From Thermoplasmatota archaeon (GTDB taxonomy: Bacteria > Pseudomonadota > Gammaproteobacteria > Burkholderiales > Thiobacillaceae): DNA of 11,530 nucleotides. A program made the position numbers and the translations under genes. Positions 1 through 6,308 of this stretch are shown here, one piece after another. Position 1 is the stretch's first letter. Each line of letters starts with the position of its first letter. The stretch is from contig JAMCVR010000074.1 in NCBI GenBank assembly GCA_023475455.1, positions 1-11,530 of the forward strand, given 5' to 3'. The notes beneath the pieces are model-generated. The model saw only the letters and a program-made list of their open reading frames with translations. It made no database searches and was not told the DNA's origin.

Positions 1-1
1 G

Positions 2-1666
2 GTGCCGGTTCTGATGTTGCTGTTCATACGCGGCAAGATCATGCCGGAGGCGAAGAATCCGGTGAATCGCTTCCTGATCTGGATTTATCGTCCGATCATC
101 GCCTGGGTGATGCGCTGGAAGAAAACGACCATCCTTGCGGCTTTGCTGGCGTTGGGCGTTTCGATCTATCCGGCATCCAGGCTCGGCAGCGAGTTCATGC
201 CGACGCTGAACGAGGGCACGCTGTTGTACATGCCGGCTTCGCTCCCCGGCATGTCGATCACCAAGGCGGCGGAGCTGCTGCAAACCCAGAACAAGATCAT
301 CAAGAGCTTCCCGGAGGTCGCTTCGGTCTATGGCAAGGCGGGCCGCGCCAACACCGCCACCGACCCGGCGCCGGTCGAGATGTTCGAGACCGTGATCAAC
401 CTCAAGCCGGAGTCCGCCTGGCGGCCCGGCATGACGCTGGACGAGTTGATCGCCGAACTGGACAAGGCGCTGCAATTCCCCGGTGTGGCGAATGCCTGGA
501 CCATGCCCATCAAGGCGCGCATCGACATGCTCTCCACCGGTATCCGCACCCCCATCGGCATCAAGGTCTTCGGCAAGGATCTGGGCGAGATGGAAAAGCT
601 GGCCAAGCAAATCGAAGCCGTGGTGAAGACCGTGCCGGGAACGACCTCGGCCTTCGCGGAACGCATCACCGGCGGCTATTACCTCAACATCGAACCGGAT
701 CGCGAGCAACTGGCGCGCTATGGTCTGGCGGTCGGCGACCTGCAGGAGGTCATCGGCACTGCGCTGGGCGGCGAGATGGTGACGACCACGGTGGAAGGCC
801 GCGAACGCTTCGGCGTACAGGTTCGCTACCCGCGCGAACTGCGCGCCAACCCGCAGCAGATCGCCCGCGAGGTGCTGGTGCCGACCATGGACGGCGCGAT
901 GATTCCGCTCGGCCAGCTCGCCAAAGTGGAAGTCGCCAGGGGCACCCCGGGCATCCGCACCGAGAATGCGCTCCTCTCCGCCTACATCTTCGTCGACATC
1001 CGCGACCGCGACATCGGCTCCTACGTGGCCGACGCGCGCCGCGCGGTGACCGATCGGGTGAAATTCCCGGCGGGCTACTACATTACCTGGAGCGGTCAGT
1101 TCGAATACATGGAGCGGGCCATCGAAAAAATGAAAGTCGTCATTCCGGTGACCCTGCTGACCATCTTCCTGCTGCTCTACCTCAACTTCAAGCGGCTCAC
1201 CGAAACGCTGATCGTCATGCTGTCGGTGCCCTTCGCCCTGGTGGGCGGGGTGTGGCTGATGTGGGCGCTGGGCTACAACATGTCGGTAGCCGTGGCGGTC
1301 GGCTTCATCGCACTGGCCGGCGTTGCCGCCGAGACCGGCGTGGTGATGCTGATCTACCTCGACCATGCATGGGAAGCTGCGCGGGCCAAGTGCCGCGCAG
1401 CCAATCGCATCCCCGATGCCGCCGATCTCTACGCGGCGGTGATGGAAGGCGCCGTCGAACGCGTTCGGCCCAAGATGATGACGGTCGTCGCGATCATGGC
1501 CGGCCTGCTACCCATCATGTGGGGAACGGGAACCGGCTCGGAAGTCATGAGCCGCATCGCGGCGCCGATGGTGGGCGGGATGATTTCCTCAACGGTGCTG
1601 ACCCTGGCCGTGATCCCGGCGATTTACGCGCTGGTCAAGCAATGGGGCCTGGCCAGGGAAAAGTGA
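2..1666 (+). CDS. cusA: CusA-type Cu(I)/Ag(I) efflux RND transporter, C-terminal part (5' end outside window)
   Basis: Inner-membrane RND pump subunit that drives Cu(I)/Ag(I) through a CusCBA channel using proton influx. The window holds 554 residues; aligned from memory to E. coli CusA (1047 aa), about 496 N-terminal residues are missing, so codon 1 here is not a start. Seen: the three methionines of the copper site, M77 (in LLYMP), M127 (PVEM) and M176 (RIDMLSTG), with the same 50- and 49-residue spacing as E. coli M573/M623/M672. E129 matches E625. The proton-relay residues E444 (GVAAETG) and K491 (RVRPK) match E939 and K984. Membrane segments TM8-TM12 lie at about residues 378-545. This is the copper/silver class, unlike the CzcA at the right end. 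The stop is TGA at 1664-1666. Codons 466-554 are repeated downstream as part of a tandem duplication. Confidence 0.95.
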   Translation: MPVLMLLFIRGKIMPEAKNPVNRFLIWIYRPIIAWVMRWKKTTILAALLALGVSIYPASRLGSEFMPTLNEGTLLYMPASLPGMSITKAAELLQTQNKIIKSFPEVASVYGKAGRANTATDPAPVEMFETVINLKPESAWRPGMTLDELIAELDKALQFPGVANAWTMPIKARIDMLSTGIRTPIGIKVFGKDLGEMEKLAKQIEAVVKTVPGTTSAFAERITGGYYLNIEPDREQLARYGLAVGDLQEVIGTALGGEMVTTTVEGRERFGVQVRYPRELRANPQQIAREVLVPTMDGAMIPLGQLAKVEVARGTPGIRTENALLSAYIFVDIRDRDIGSYVADARRAVTDRVKFPAGYYITWSGQFEYMERAIEKMKVVIPVTLLTIFLLLYLNFKRLTETLIVMLSVPFALVGGVWLMWALGYNMSVAVAVGFIALAGVAAETGVVMLIYLDHAWEAARAKCRAANRIPDAADLYAAVMEGAVERVRPKMMTVVAIMAGLLPIMWGTGTGSEVMSRIAAPMVGGMISSTVLTLAVIPAIYALVKQWGLAREK

Positions 1667-2065
1667 TTTCGGCATGCGCGTGGCGTATGCGGATCACCGG
1701 GCTCCCCTGAAAGAAGGGAACGAAGGCAGCTTGCCACGCACGGAGCTTGCATCATGAAAACCATTACCATCGAAGCCGGCGATCTGCTGTCGGCATTGAG
1801 CGCACTCGGCGTGGAAAAGCAGCTCGCGAGGCTGCCGGGCGTGCACAAGGCCGAGGTCAACTACGTCGCCGGCAGCGCCACGGTGGTCTACGACGAAACC
1901 GTCACCGACCTCAAGACCATCAAGGCCAGGGTGCAGGAGTGCGGCTATCACTGCGCGGGTGAACGGCTGCCCAGGCACATGTGCGCTCCCGCGGACCCGC
2001 CGGCCGCAGTTGCCGGGGTCGCCGCCGCGCCTGCGGCCCACGCCGGCCACGCGATGCCCGCCGAA
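1397..2065 (+). repeat. Tandem duplication 1, left copy (period 669 bp)
   Basis: This copy is followed directly by an identical copy at 2066-2734. It runs from codon 466 of cusA, through the cusA-copA gap, to codon 104 of the ATPase reading frame. I see no mismatch between the copies. Identity continues 2 bp past the copy end: the dinucleotide GC occurs at 1397, 2066 and 2735. The flanks show no terminal inverted repeats, transposase or long homology, so this is not a mobile element. The period is 223 codons. The outcome is an intact cusA end (left copy), an intact ATPase start (right copy) and one hybrid ORF across the junction. Confidence 0.97.
1672..1690 (+). promoter_or_regulatory. Short hairpin just after the cusA stop codon (left copy)
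   Basis: GCATGCGC-GTG-GCGTATGC can fold into an 8-bp stem (one G-U pair) with a 3-nt loop, starting 5 nt after the cusA TGA. No T-run follows, so it does not look like an intrinsic terminator. It could stabilise the cusA mRNA end or tune read-through into the ATPase gene; that role is inference. The identical hairpin recurs at 2341-2359. The rest of the 87-bp gap (1667-1753) holds a weak TCCC/GGGA inverted repeat (1703-1719) and the ribosome binding site GGAG (1742-1745). Confidence 0.4.
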
Positions 2066-2335
2066 GCAGCCAATCGCATCCCCGATGCCGCCGATCTCTA
2101 CGCGGCGGTGATGGAAGGCGCCGTCGAACGCGTTCGGCCCAAGATGATGACGGTCGTCGCGATCATGGCCGGCCTGCTACCCATCATGTGGGGAACGGGA
2201 ACCGGCTCGGAAGTCATGAGCCGCATCGCGGCGCCGATGGTGGGCGGGATGATTTCCTCAACGGTGCTGACCCTGGCCGTGATCCCGGCGATTTACGCGC
2301 TGGTCAAGCAATGGGGCCTGGCCAGGGAAAAGTGA
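1754..2335 (+). CDS. Chimeric ORF: ATPase N-terminal HMA-like domain fused to CusA C-terminal tail
   Basis: A 193-residue hybrid created by tandem duplication 1. Residues 1-104 equal the N-terminus of the downstream P1B ATPase: the HMA-like fold, then the start of its His/Met-containing linker. The last 89 residues equal CusA 466-554, including its final two membrane helices (about residues 130-150 and 160-183 here). The join falls exactly on a codon boundary and both frames stay open, because both genes use the same frame and the period is a multiple of three. It keeps the native start, with GGAG at 1742-1745 placed 8 nt before ATG, and the native cusA stop. If real and expressed, it would be a two-helix membrane protein with a soluble metal-domain-like head. 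More cautiously it is a duplication by-product or an assembly artefact. The function is unknown. Confidence 0.5.
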   Translation: MKTITIEAGDLLSALSALGVEKQLARLPGVHKAEVNYVAGSATVVYDETVTDLKTIKARVQECGYHCAGERLPRHMCAPADPPAAVAGVAAAPAAHAGHAMPAEAANRIPDAADLYAAVMEGAVERVRPKMMTVVAIMAGLLPIMWGTGTGSEVMSRIAAPMVGGMISSTVLTLAVIPAIYALVKQWGLAREK

Positions 2336-2734
2336 TTTCGGCATGCGCGTGGCGTATGCGGATCACCGGGCTCCCCTGAAAGAAGGGAACGAAGGCAGCT
2401 TGCCACGCACGGAGCTTGCATCATGAAAACCATTACCATCGAAGCCGGCGATCTGCTGTCGGCATTGAGCGCACTCGGCGTGGAAAAGCAGCTCGCGAGG
2501 CTGCCGGGCGTGCACAAGGCCGAGGTCAACTACGTCGCCGGCAGCGCCACGGTGGTCTACGACGAAACCGTCACCGACCTCAAGACCATCAAGGCCAGGG
2601 TGCAGGAGTGCGGCTATCACTGCGCGGGTGAACGGCTGCCCAGGCACATGTGCGCTCCCGCGGACCCGCCGGCCGCAGTTGCCGGGGTCGCCGCCGCGCC
2701 TGCGGCCCACGCCGGCCACGCGATGCCCGCCGAA
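2066..2734 (+). repeat. Tandem duplication 1, right copy (period 669 bp)
   Basis: Exact second copy of 1397-2065. It carries an orphan cusA tail (2066-2335, here the 3' part of the chimeric ORF), a second cusA-copA gap with its hairpin (2341-2359), the ribosome binding site GGAG (2411-2414), and the genuine first 104 codons of the complete ATPase gene. Identity with the left copy ends after 2736. Confidence 0.97.
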
Positions 2735-4795
2735 GCTGTCGCGCCGGCGGGCAAGGCGGACGCGATGGCGCACGAGATGGGCCACGGCGCCGGCATGGAC
2801 ATGCGGGCGATGGCGCGCGACATGCGCAACCGCTTCCTCATTGCGCTCGCATTCACCGTGCCGATTTTTATCTACTCGCCCATGGGCGGCATGTTCGTGC
2901 CGCCGGCGCCGCCCTTCGGCCTGAGCCTCAACCTCTGGCTGTTCCTGCTTGCCAGCGGCGCGGTGATCTATCCGGTTTGGCCGTTCGGGGTCGCCGCCTG
3001 GCGCGCGCTCAAGAACGGCGTGCTCAACATGGCGGTGCTGGTGGTGCTGTCGGTCGGCACCGGCTACCTGTTCAGCGTGGGGGCGACTTTCTTCTTCGCG
3101 GGCGTGCAGTTCTACGAGGCGGTCGCGGTGCTGCTGGTCTTCATCCTGCTCGGCCACTGGCTGGAGATGCGCGCCCGCGCCGGGGCCTCGGAGGCGATCC
3201 GCACGCTGCTGGATCTCGCCCCGCCCATGGCCACGGTGATCCGCGAGGGACGCGAAACGGAGTTGCCCACCGCCGAGGTGCTGGCGGGCGACACGGTCGT
3301 CATTCGCCCCGGCAACAAGATTCCGGTGGACGGCGAGGTGCTGGAGGGCGAGTCGCAGGTGGACGAATCCATGCTCACCGGCGAGTCCATGCCGGTCGGG
3401 AAGAAACCCGGCGACACGGTGATCGGCGCGACCATCAACAAGAGCGGCAGCTTCCGCTATCGCGCCACCAAGGTCGGCGCCGATACCGCGCTGGCGCAGA
3501 TCGTCAAGCTGGTGCAGGAAGCCCAGAACTCCAAGGCGCCGGCGCAATTGCTGGCCGACCGCGCCTCGCAATGGCTGGTGCTGATCGCGCTGGCGATCGG
3601 CCTGGCCACCTTCGCCGCCTGGTTCTGGTGGATCGGCCAGCCGCTGCTGTTCGCGCTCACCCTCACCATCACGGTGTTCGTCATCGCCTGCCCGGACGCT
3701 CTCGGACTCGCCACGCCGATGGCGGTGATGGTCGGCACCGGCCTCGGCGCGATGAACGGCATCCTGTTCAAGAACGCCGCGGCGCTGGAGGAGGCGACCC
3801 GGCTCGACGTCGTCATCTTCGACAAGACCGGCACGCTCACCCTGGGCCAGCCCGAGGTGGTGGACGTGGCGGCTGCGCCGGGTTTCGGCGAAGACGCGCT
3901 GCTCGCGCTGGCCGCCGCGGTGGAGAAAGGCTCCGAGCACCCCCTGGCGCAGGCGATCCTCAAGCGCGCCGGACGCCTGGCGACGCAGCCGGCAAGCGGC
4001 TTCACCAACATCGACGGCATGGGCGCCCGGGGCGAAGTCGAGGGGCGCACGGTCTTGCTGGGCAACCGCAAGCTGATGCAGGCCGAGAAAGTCGACATGA
4101 ACGGACTCGAAGCCAGGGCCGACGAGATGCAGGGAGCCGGGCGGACCGTGGTGCACGTCGCGCACGGGGGCACGCTGGTCGGGCTCATCGCCATCGCCGA
4201 TGCGCCGCGGCCCACCTCGGCGGCGACGGTGCGCAAACTGCGCGAACGCGGCGTGCAGGTGGCGATGCTCACCGGGGACAACCAGGCGACCGCCGAACGC
4301 ATCGCCGCCGGGCTGGGCATCGATCTCGTTCTCGCCGAGGTGCTGGCGGGGCAGAAGGCCGACAAGGTGAAGGCGTTGCAGGCGCAGGGCAAGAAGGTCG
4401 GCATGGTGGGCGACGGCATCAACGACGCGCCGGCGCTGACGCAGGCGGACGTGGGCTTCGCCATCGGCGCCGGCACCGACGTCGCCATGGAGAGCGCCGA
4501 CGTCGTGCTGATGAAGAGCGACCCGTTCGACGTGGTCGGCGCGATCGTGCTGTCGCGCGCCACGCTCACCAAGATGCACCAGAACCTGGGGTGGGCGGTG
4601 GGGTACAACGTGGTCGCCTTCCCGGTGGCGGCGGGGGCGTTCTATCCCTTCGTCATCAGCCCGGAGATCGCCGCGCTGGCCATGTCCGGCAGCTCGGCGC
4701 TGGTGGCGGTCAATGCGCTGCTGCTCAAACGCACCCGTCTGGAGGGCATTCGCGCGCACGCGCCCGCAACGTCAGAACAAACCATCGCCGCATAA
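2423..4795 (+). CDS. copA: P1B-type heavy-metal ATPase, CopA-like, with a CPD instead of CPC metal-site triplet
   Basis: ATP-driven metal exporter of the inner membrane, 790 aa, most like the Cu(I)/Ag(I) class. Domains seen: a degenerate HMA-like domain (about 1-70) lacking the usual CxxC loop but with C63-GYH-C67 at its end; a His/Met-rich linker (about 75-135); membrane helices from about 137 to 245; the actuator domain with TGES at 319-322; helices at about 383-430 with C423-P424-D425; phosphorylation site D467 in DKTGT; SEHP at 504-507; the hinge GDGIND at 663-668; and the last two helices with Y728-N729 and MSGSS at 754-758. The YN and M-SS motifs fit the copper class, but Asp replaces the second Cys of CPC, so substrate assignment is less certain. 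Start: ATG with GGAG 8 nt upstream (2411-2414). Neighbours cusA and czcI support metal efflux. Codons 695-790 recur downstream in duplication 2. Confidence 0.92.
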   Translation: MKTITIEAGDLLSALSALGVEKQLARLPGVHKAEVNYVAGSATVVYDETVTDLKTIKARVQECGYHCAGERLPRHMCAPADPPAAVAGVAAAPAAHAGHAMPAEAVAPAGKADAMAHEMGHGAGMDMRAMARDMRNRFLIALAFTVPIFIYSPMGGMFVPPAPPFGLSLNLWLFLLASGAVIYPVWPFGVAAWRALKNGVLNMAVLVVLSVGTGYLFSVGATFFFAGVQFYEAVAVLLVFILLGHWLEMRARAGASEAIRTLLDLAPPMATVIREGRETELPTAEVLAGDTVVIRPGNKIPVDGEVLEGESQVDESMLTGESMPVGKKPGDTVIGATINKSGSFRYRATKVGADTALAQIVKLVQEAQNSKAPAQLLADRASQWLVLIALAIGLATFAAWFWWIGQPLLFALTLTITVFVIACPDALGLATPMAVMVGTGLGAMNGILFKNAAALEEATRLDVVIFDKTGTLTLGQPEVVDVAAAPGFGEDALLALAAAVEKGSEHPLAQAILKRAGRLATQPASGFTNIDGMGARGEVEGRTVLLGNRKLMQAEKVDMNGLEARADEMQGAGRTVVHVAHGGTLVGLIAIADAPRPTSAATVRKLRERGVQVAMLTGDNQATAERIAAGLGIDLVLAEVLAGQKADKVKALQAQGKKVGMVGDGINDAPALTQADVGFAIGAGTDVAMESADVVLMKSDPFDVVGAIVLSRATLTKMHQNLGWAVGYNVVAFPVAAGAFYPFVISPEIAALAMSGSSALVAVNALLLKRTRLEGIRAHAPATSEQTIAA

Positions 4796-4803
4796 AATTC
4801 AGT

Positions 4804-4844
4804 GCGCATCGGGAGTCGGCGTGACCCTGGTTCTGCGGATGCGC
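4804..4844 (+). repeat. Inverted repeat GCGCATC/GATGCGC after the ATPase gene
   Basis: A perfect 7-bp inverted repeat, GCGCATC (4804-4810) and GATGCGC (4838-4844), with a 27-nt spacer in which GGG (4811-4813) and CCC (4825-4827) could add an inner stem. It begins 8 nt after the ATPase TAA. No T-run follows, so it is not a clear intrinsic terminator. It may be an mRNA structure separating the copper and Czc parts of the locus, or chance in GC-rich DNA. It recurs at 5725-5765. Confidence 0.35.
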
Positions 4845-4907
4845 CCGCCGCCAGGCAGAAAGAGAAAAGGTTTGCCGCTTCGACATGCCCCCTGCCCACC
4901 TTCGTCA

Positions 4908-4937
4908 TTGCCAGAACAGGGCCTTGGCAGTTAGCAT
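4908..4937 (+). promoter_or_regulatory. Possible czcI promoter with overlapping TGCCA/TGGCA inverted repeat
   Basis: TTGCCA (4908-4913) and TAGCAT (4932-4937), 18 bp apart, resemble a weak sigma-70 promoter. An inverted repeat, TGCCA (4909-4913) and TGGCA (4925-4929), sits inside it and could be a regulator site. The -10-like box ends only 7 bp before the preferred czcI ATG (4945), which would give a nearly leaderless transcript. Support is therefore weak. An identical copy lies at 5829-5858. Confidence 0.2.
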
Positions 4938-4944
4938 GCTGCCC

Positions 4945-5292
4945 ATGCGACGTTTTCTTGTGCTCCTCATGCTATGCCTGCTCCCGCTCCAGATCTCCTG
5001 GGCGGCGGGTGCCGACTATTGCGGGCACGATCAGAGCCATGCCGCCCAGCACTTCGGCCATCACGACGACCCGCACGAGGCGCCGCCCTCCCCGCCCGAC
5101 GACGGCAAGCAGCCCGAGCAATCCAATCCCGTTCACGATCATTGCCATCTGTCCGGCTTCCTGGGCGTGTTGAGCGCATTTACACTCACCGCTTGCCACG
5201 TCTCCCAATCCGCGCTGCACCGCGAGGAGCGGTTCTATCGCTCCCTCGCCCCGGATCAACCCGAACGCCCCAAGTGGTCCGTCCCCGCCTGA
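4945..5292 (+). CDS. czcI: CzcI-family periplasmic metal-resistance protein (first copy)
   Basis: Small exported protein of 115 aa resembling CzcI, the product of the gene before czcC in the Cupriavidus metallidurans czcICBA cluster; its exact role in metal homeostasis is poorly defined. Seen: an MRRF start and hydrophobic signal peptide (about 1-21, ISWAA then GAD); a His-rich stretch with H28, H32, H36, H39, H40 and H44; a second cluster H64, H66, C67, H68; other cysteines C26 and C84; and a C-terminal APDQPERPKW segment like the family's ending. I chose ATG 4945 because family members begin MRRF; ATG 4936 (three residues longer) and 4885 are also in frame. No convincing Shine-Dalgarno precedes either of the two nearer starts. 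This copy is followed by a czcC stub, not a complete czcC. It lies wholly in duplication 2, so it may be redundant or an artefact. Confidence 0.85.
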   Translation: MRRFLVLLMLCLLPLQISWAAGADYCGHDQSHAAQHFGHHDDPHEAPPSPPDDGKQPEQSNPVHDHCHLSGFLGVLSAFTLTACHVSQSALHREERFYRSLAPDQPERPKWSVPA

Positions 5293-5387
5293 TACGGCGG
5301 GACGGGCGTCCTTACGCGATTTAGCGCAAGCTTTATCCGGCACGGCCTCGTCTCGCCGAGTTCATCCCGCAACATGTGGAGAATTCG

Positions 5388-5432
5388 ATGCGAAGACGTT
5401 TATTGCCGCTGGGGTTGGCGGCGCTGTGCTGA
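5388..5432 (+). pseudogene. czcC start stub, 14 codons then stop
   Basis: The first 38 bases of czcC, with its ribosome binding site (GGAG at 5378-5381), are joined to the ATPase tail at the duplication 2 boundary. The czcC frame reads 13 native residues (signal peptide start), one cysteine codon and then TGA at 5430-5432. It encodes nothing beyond a broken signal peptide. The intact czcC starts at 6309. Confidence 0.8.
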
Positions 5433-5716
5433 TGAAGAGCGACCCGTTCGACGTGGTCGGCGCGATCGTGCTGTCGCGCGCCACGCTCACCAAGATGCAC
5501 CAGAACCTGGGGTGGGCGGTGGGGTACAACGTGGTCGCCTTCCCGGTGGCGGCGGGGGCGTTCTATCCCTTCGTCATCAGCCCGGAGATCGCCGCGCTGG
5601 CCATGTCCGGCAGCTCGGCGCTGGTGGCGGTCAATGCGCTGCTGCTCAAACGCACCCGTCTGGAGGGCATTCGCGCGCACGCGCCCGCAACGTCAGAACA
5701 AACCATCGCCGCATAA
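5432..5716 (+). pseudogene. Orphan C-terminal fragment of the P1B ATPase
   Basis: A 94-codon duplicate of ATPase residues 697-790: the end of the P/hinge region and the last two membrane helices with the YN and MSGSS motifs. It lacks the phosphorylation, ATP-binding and CPD elements, so it cannot be an active pump. Its first in-frame ATG overlaps the stop of the czcC stub as TGATG (5430-5434), so translation by re-initiation is conceivable. A GTG at 5426 is also in frame. Read it as a by-product of duplication 2 or of misassembly. Confidence 0.75.
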
Positions 5717-5865
5717 AATTCAGTGCGCATCGGGAGTCGGCGTGACCCTGGTTCTGCGGATGCGCCCGCCGCCAGGCAGAAAGAGAAAAGGTTTGCCGCT
5801 TCGACATGCCCCCTGCCCACCTTCGTCATTGCCAGAACAGGGCCTTGGCAGTTAGCATGCTGCCC

Positions 5866-6213
5866 ATGCGACGTTTTCTTGTGCTCCTCATGCTATGCCT
5901 GCTCCCGCTCCAGATCTCCTGGGCGGCGGGTGCCGACTATTGCGGGCACGATCAGAGCCATGCCGCCCAGCACTTCGGCCATCACGACGACCCGCACGAG
6001 GCGCCGCCCTCCCCGCCCGACGACGGCAAGCAGCCCGAGCAATCCAATCCCGTTCACGATCATTGCCATCTGTCCGGCTTCCTGGGCGTGTTGAGCGCAT
6101 TTACACTCACCGCTTGCCACGTCTCCCAATCCGCGCTGCACCGCGAGGAGCGGTTCTATCGCTCCCTCGCCCCGGATCAACCCGAACGCCCCAAGTGGTC
6201 CGTCCCCGCCTGA
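5866..6213 (+). CDS. czcI: CzcI-family periplasmic metal-resistance protein (second, identical copy)
   Basis: Identical at DNA level to the gene at 4945-5292: 115 aa, signal peptide about 1-21, His/Cys-rich mature part, APDQPERPKW ending. This copy sits in the expected family context, 95 bp before the complete czcC, as in czcICBA clusters. In frame with ATG 5857 and ATG 5806 upstream; ATG 5866 (MRRF) is preferred. Which of the two czcI copies exists in the cell depends on whether duplication 2 is real. Confidence 0.88.
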   Translation: MRRFLVLLMLCLLPLQISWAAGADYCGHDQSHAAQHFGHHDDPHEAPPSPPDDGKQPEQSNPVHDHCHLSGFLGVLSAFTLTACHVSQSALHREERFYRSLAPDQPERPKWSVPA

Positions 6214-6308
6214 TACGGCGGGACGGGCGTCCTTACGCGATTTAGCGCAAGCTTTATCCGGCACGGCCTCGTCTCGCCGAGTTCATCCCGCAACATGTGG
6301 AGAATTCG

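Larger units (their letters stand above)
4505..5425 (+). repeat. Tandem duplication 2, left copy (period 921 bp)
   Basis: Followed directly by an exact copy at 5426-6346. It covers codons 695-790 of the ATPase, the 149-bp gap, a whole czcI gene, the czcI-czcC gap, and the first 38 bases of czcC. The shared bases at the junctions are only GT (4505, 5426, 6347). The period is 307 codons. I see no mismatch between copies, and no insertion-sequence ends or transposase. This is the only one of the three duplications that contains a complete gene. Confidence 0.97.

Noticed and set aside
1700..1720. CueR-like operator in the gap before the ATPase gene (TCCC...GGGA)
   Set aside because: Only a 4-bp inverted repeat is present, with no properly spaced -35/-10 elements and without the longer dyad expected of a MerR-family copper promoter.
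2363..4759. Long reverse-strand open frame (798 codons) opposite the P1B ATPase
   Set aside because: The + strand frame has every P-type ATPase motif in order; the antisense product is Arg/His-rich without any domain.
2650..4824. 724-codon + strand frame overlapping the ATPase gene
   Set aside because: Out-of-frame Arg/Gly-rich translation of the ATPase gene, with no motifs and no ribosome binding site that would favour it.
4796..4944. Intrinsic terminator after the ATPase gene
   Set aside because: An inverted repeat exists (4804-4844), but its loop is long and it is followed by C/G-rich sequence, not a T-run.
4885..4944. Longer N-terminus for czcI from ATG 4885
   Set aside because: It would put about 20 non-hydrophobic residues before the signal peptide; CzcI proteins start at MRRF.
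6297..6308. Upstream GTG start for czcC
   Set aside because: It would add only four residues and place the Shine-Dalgarno GGAG inside the coding region; ATG 6309 gives a clean signal peptide and correct spacing.
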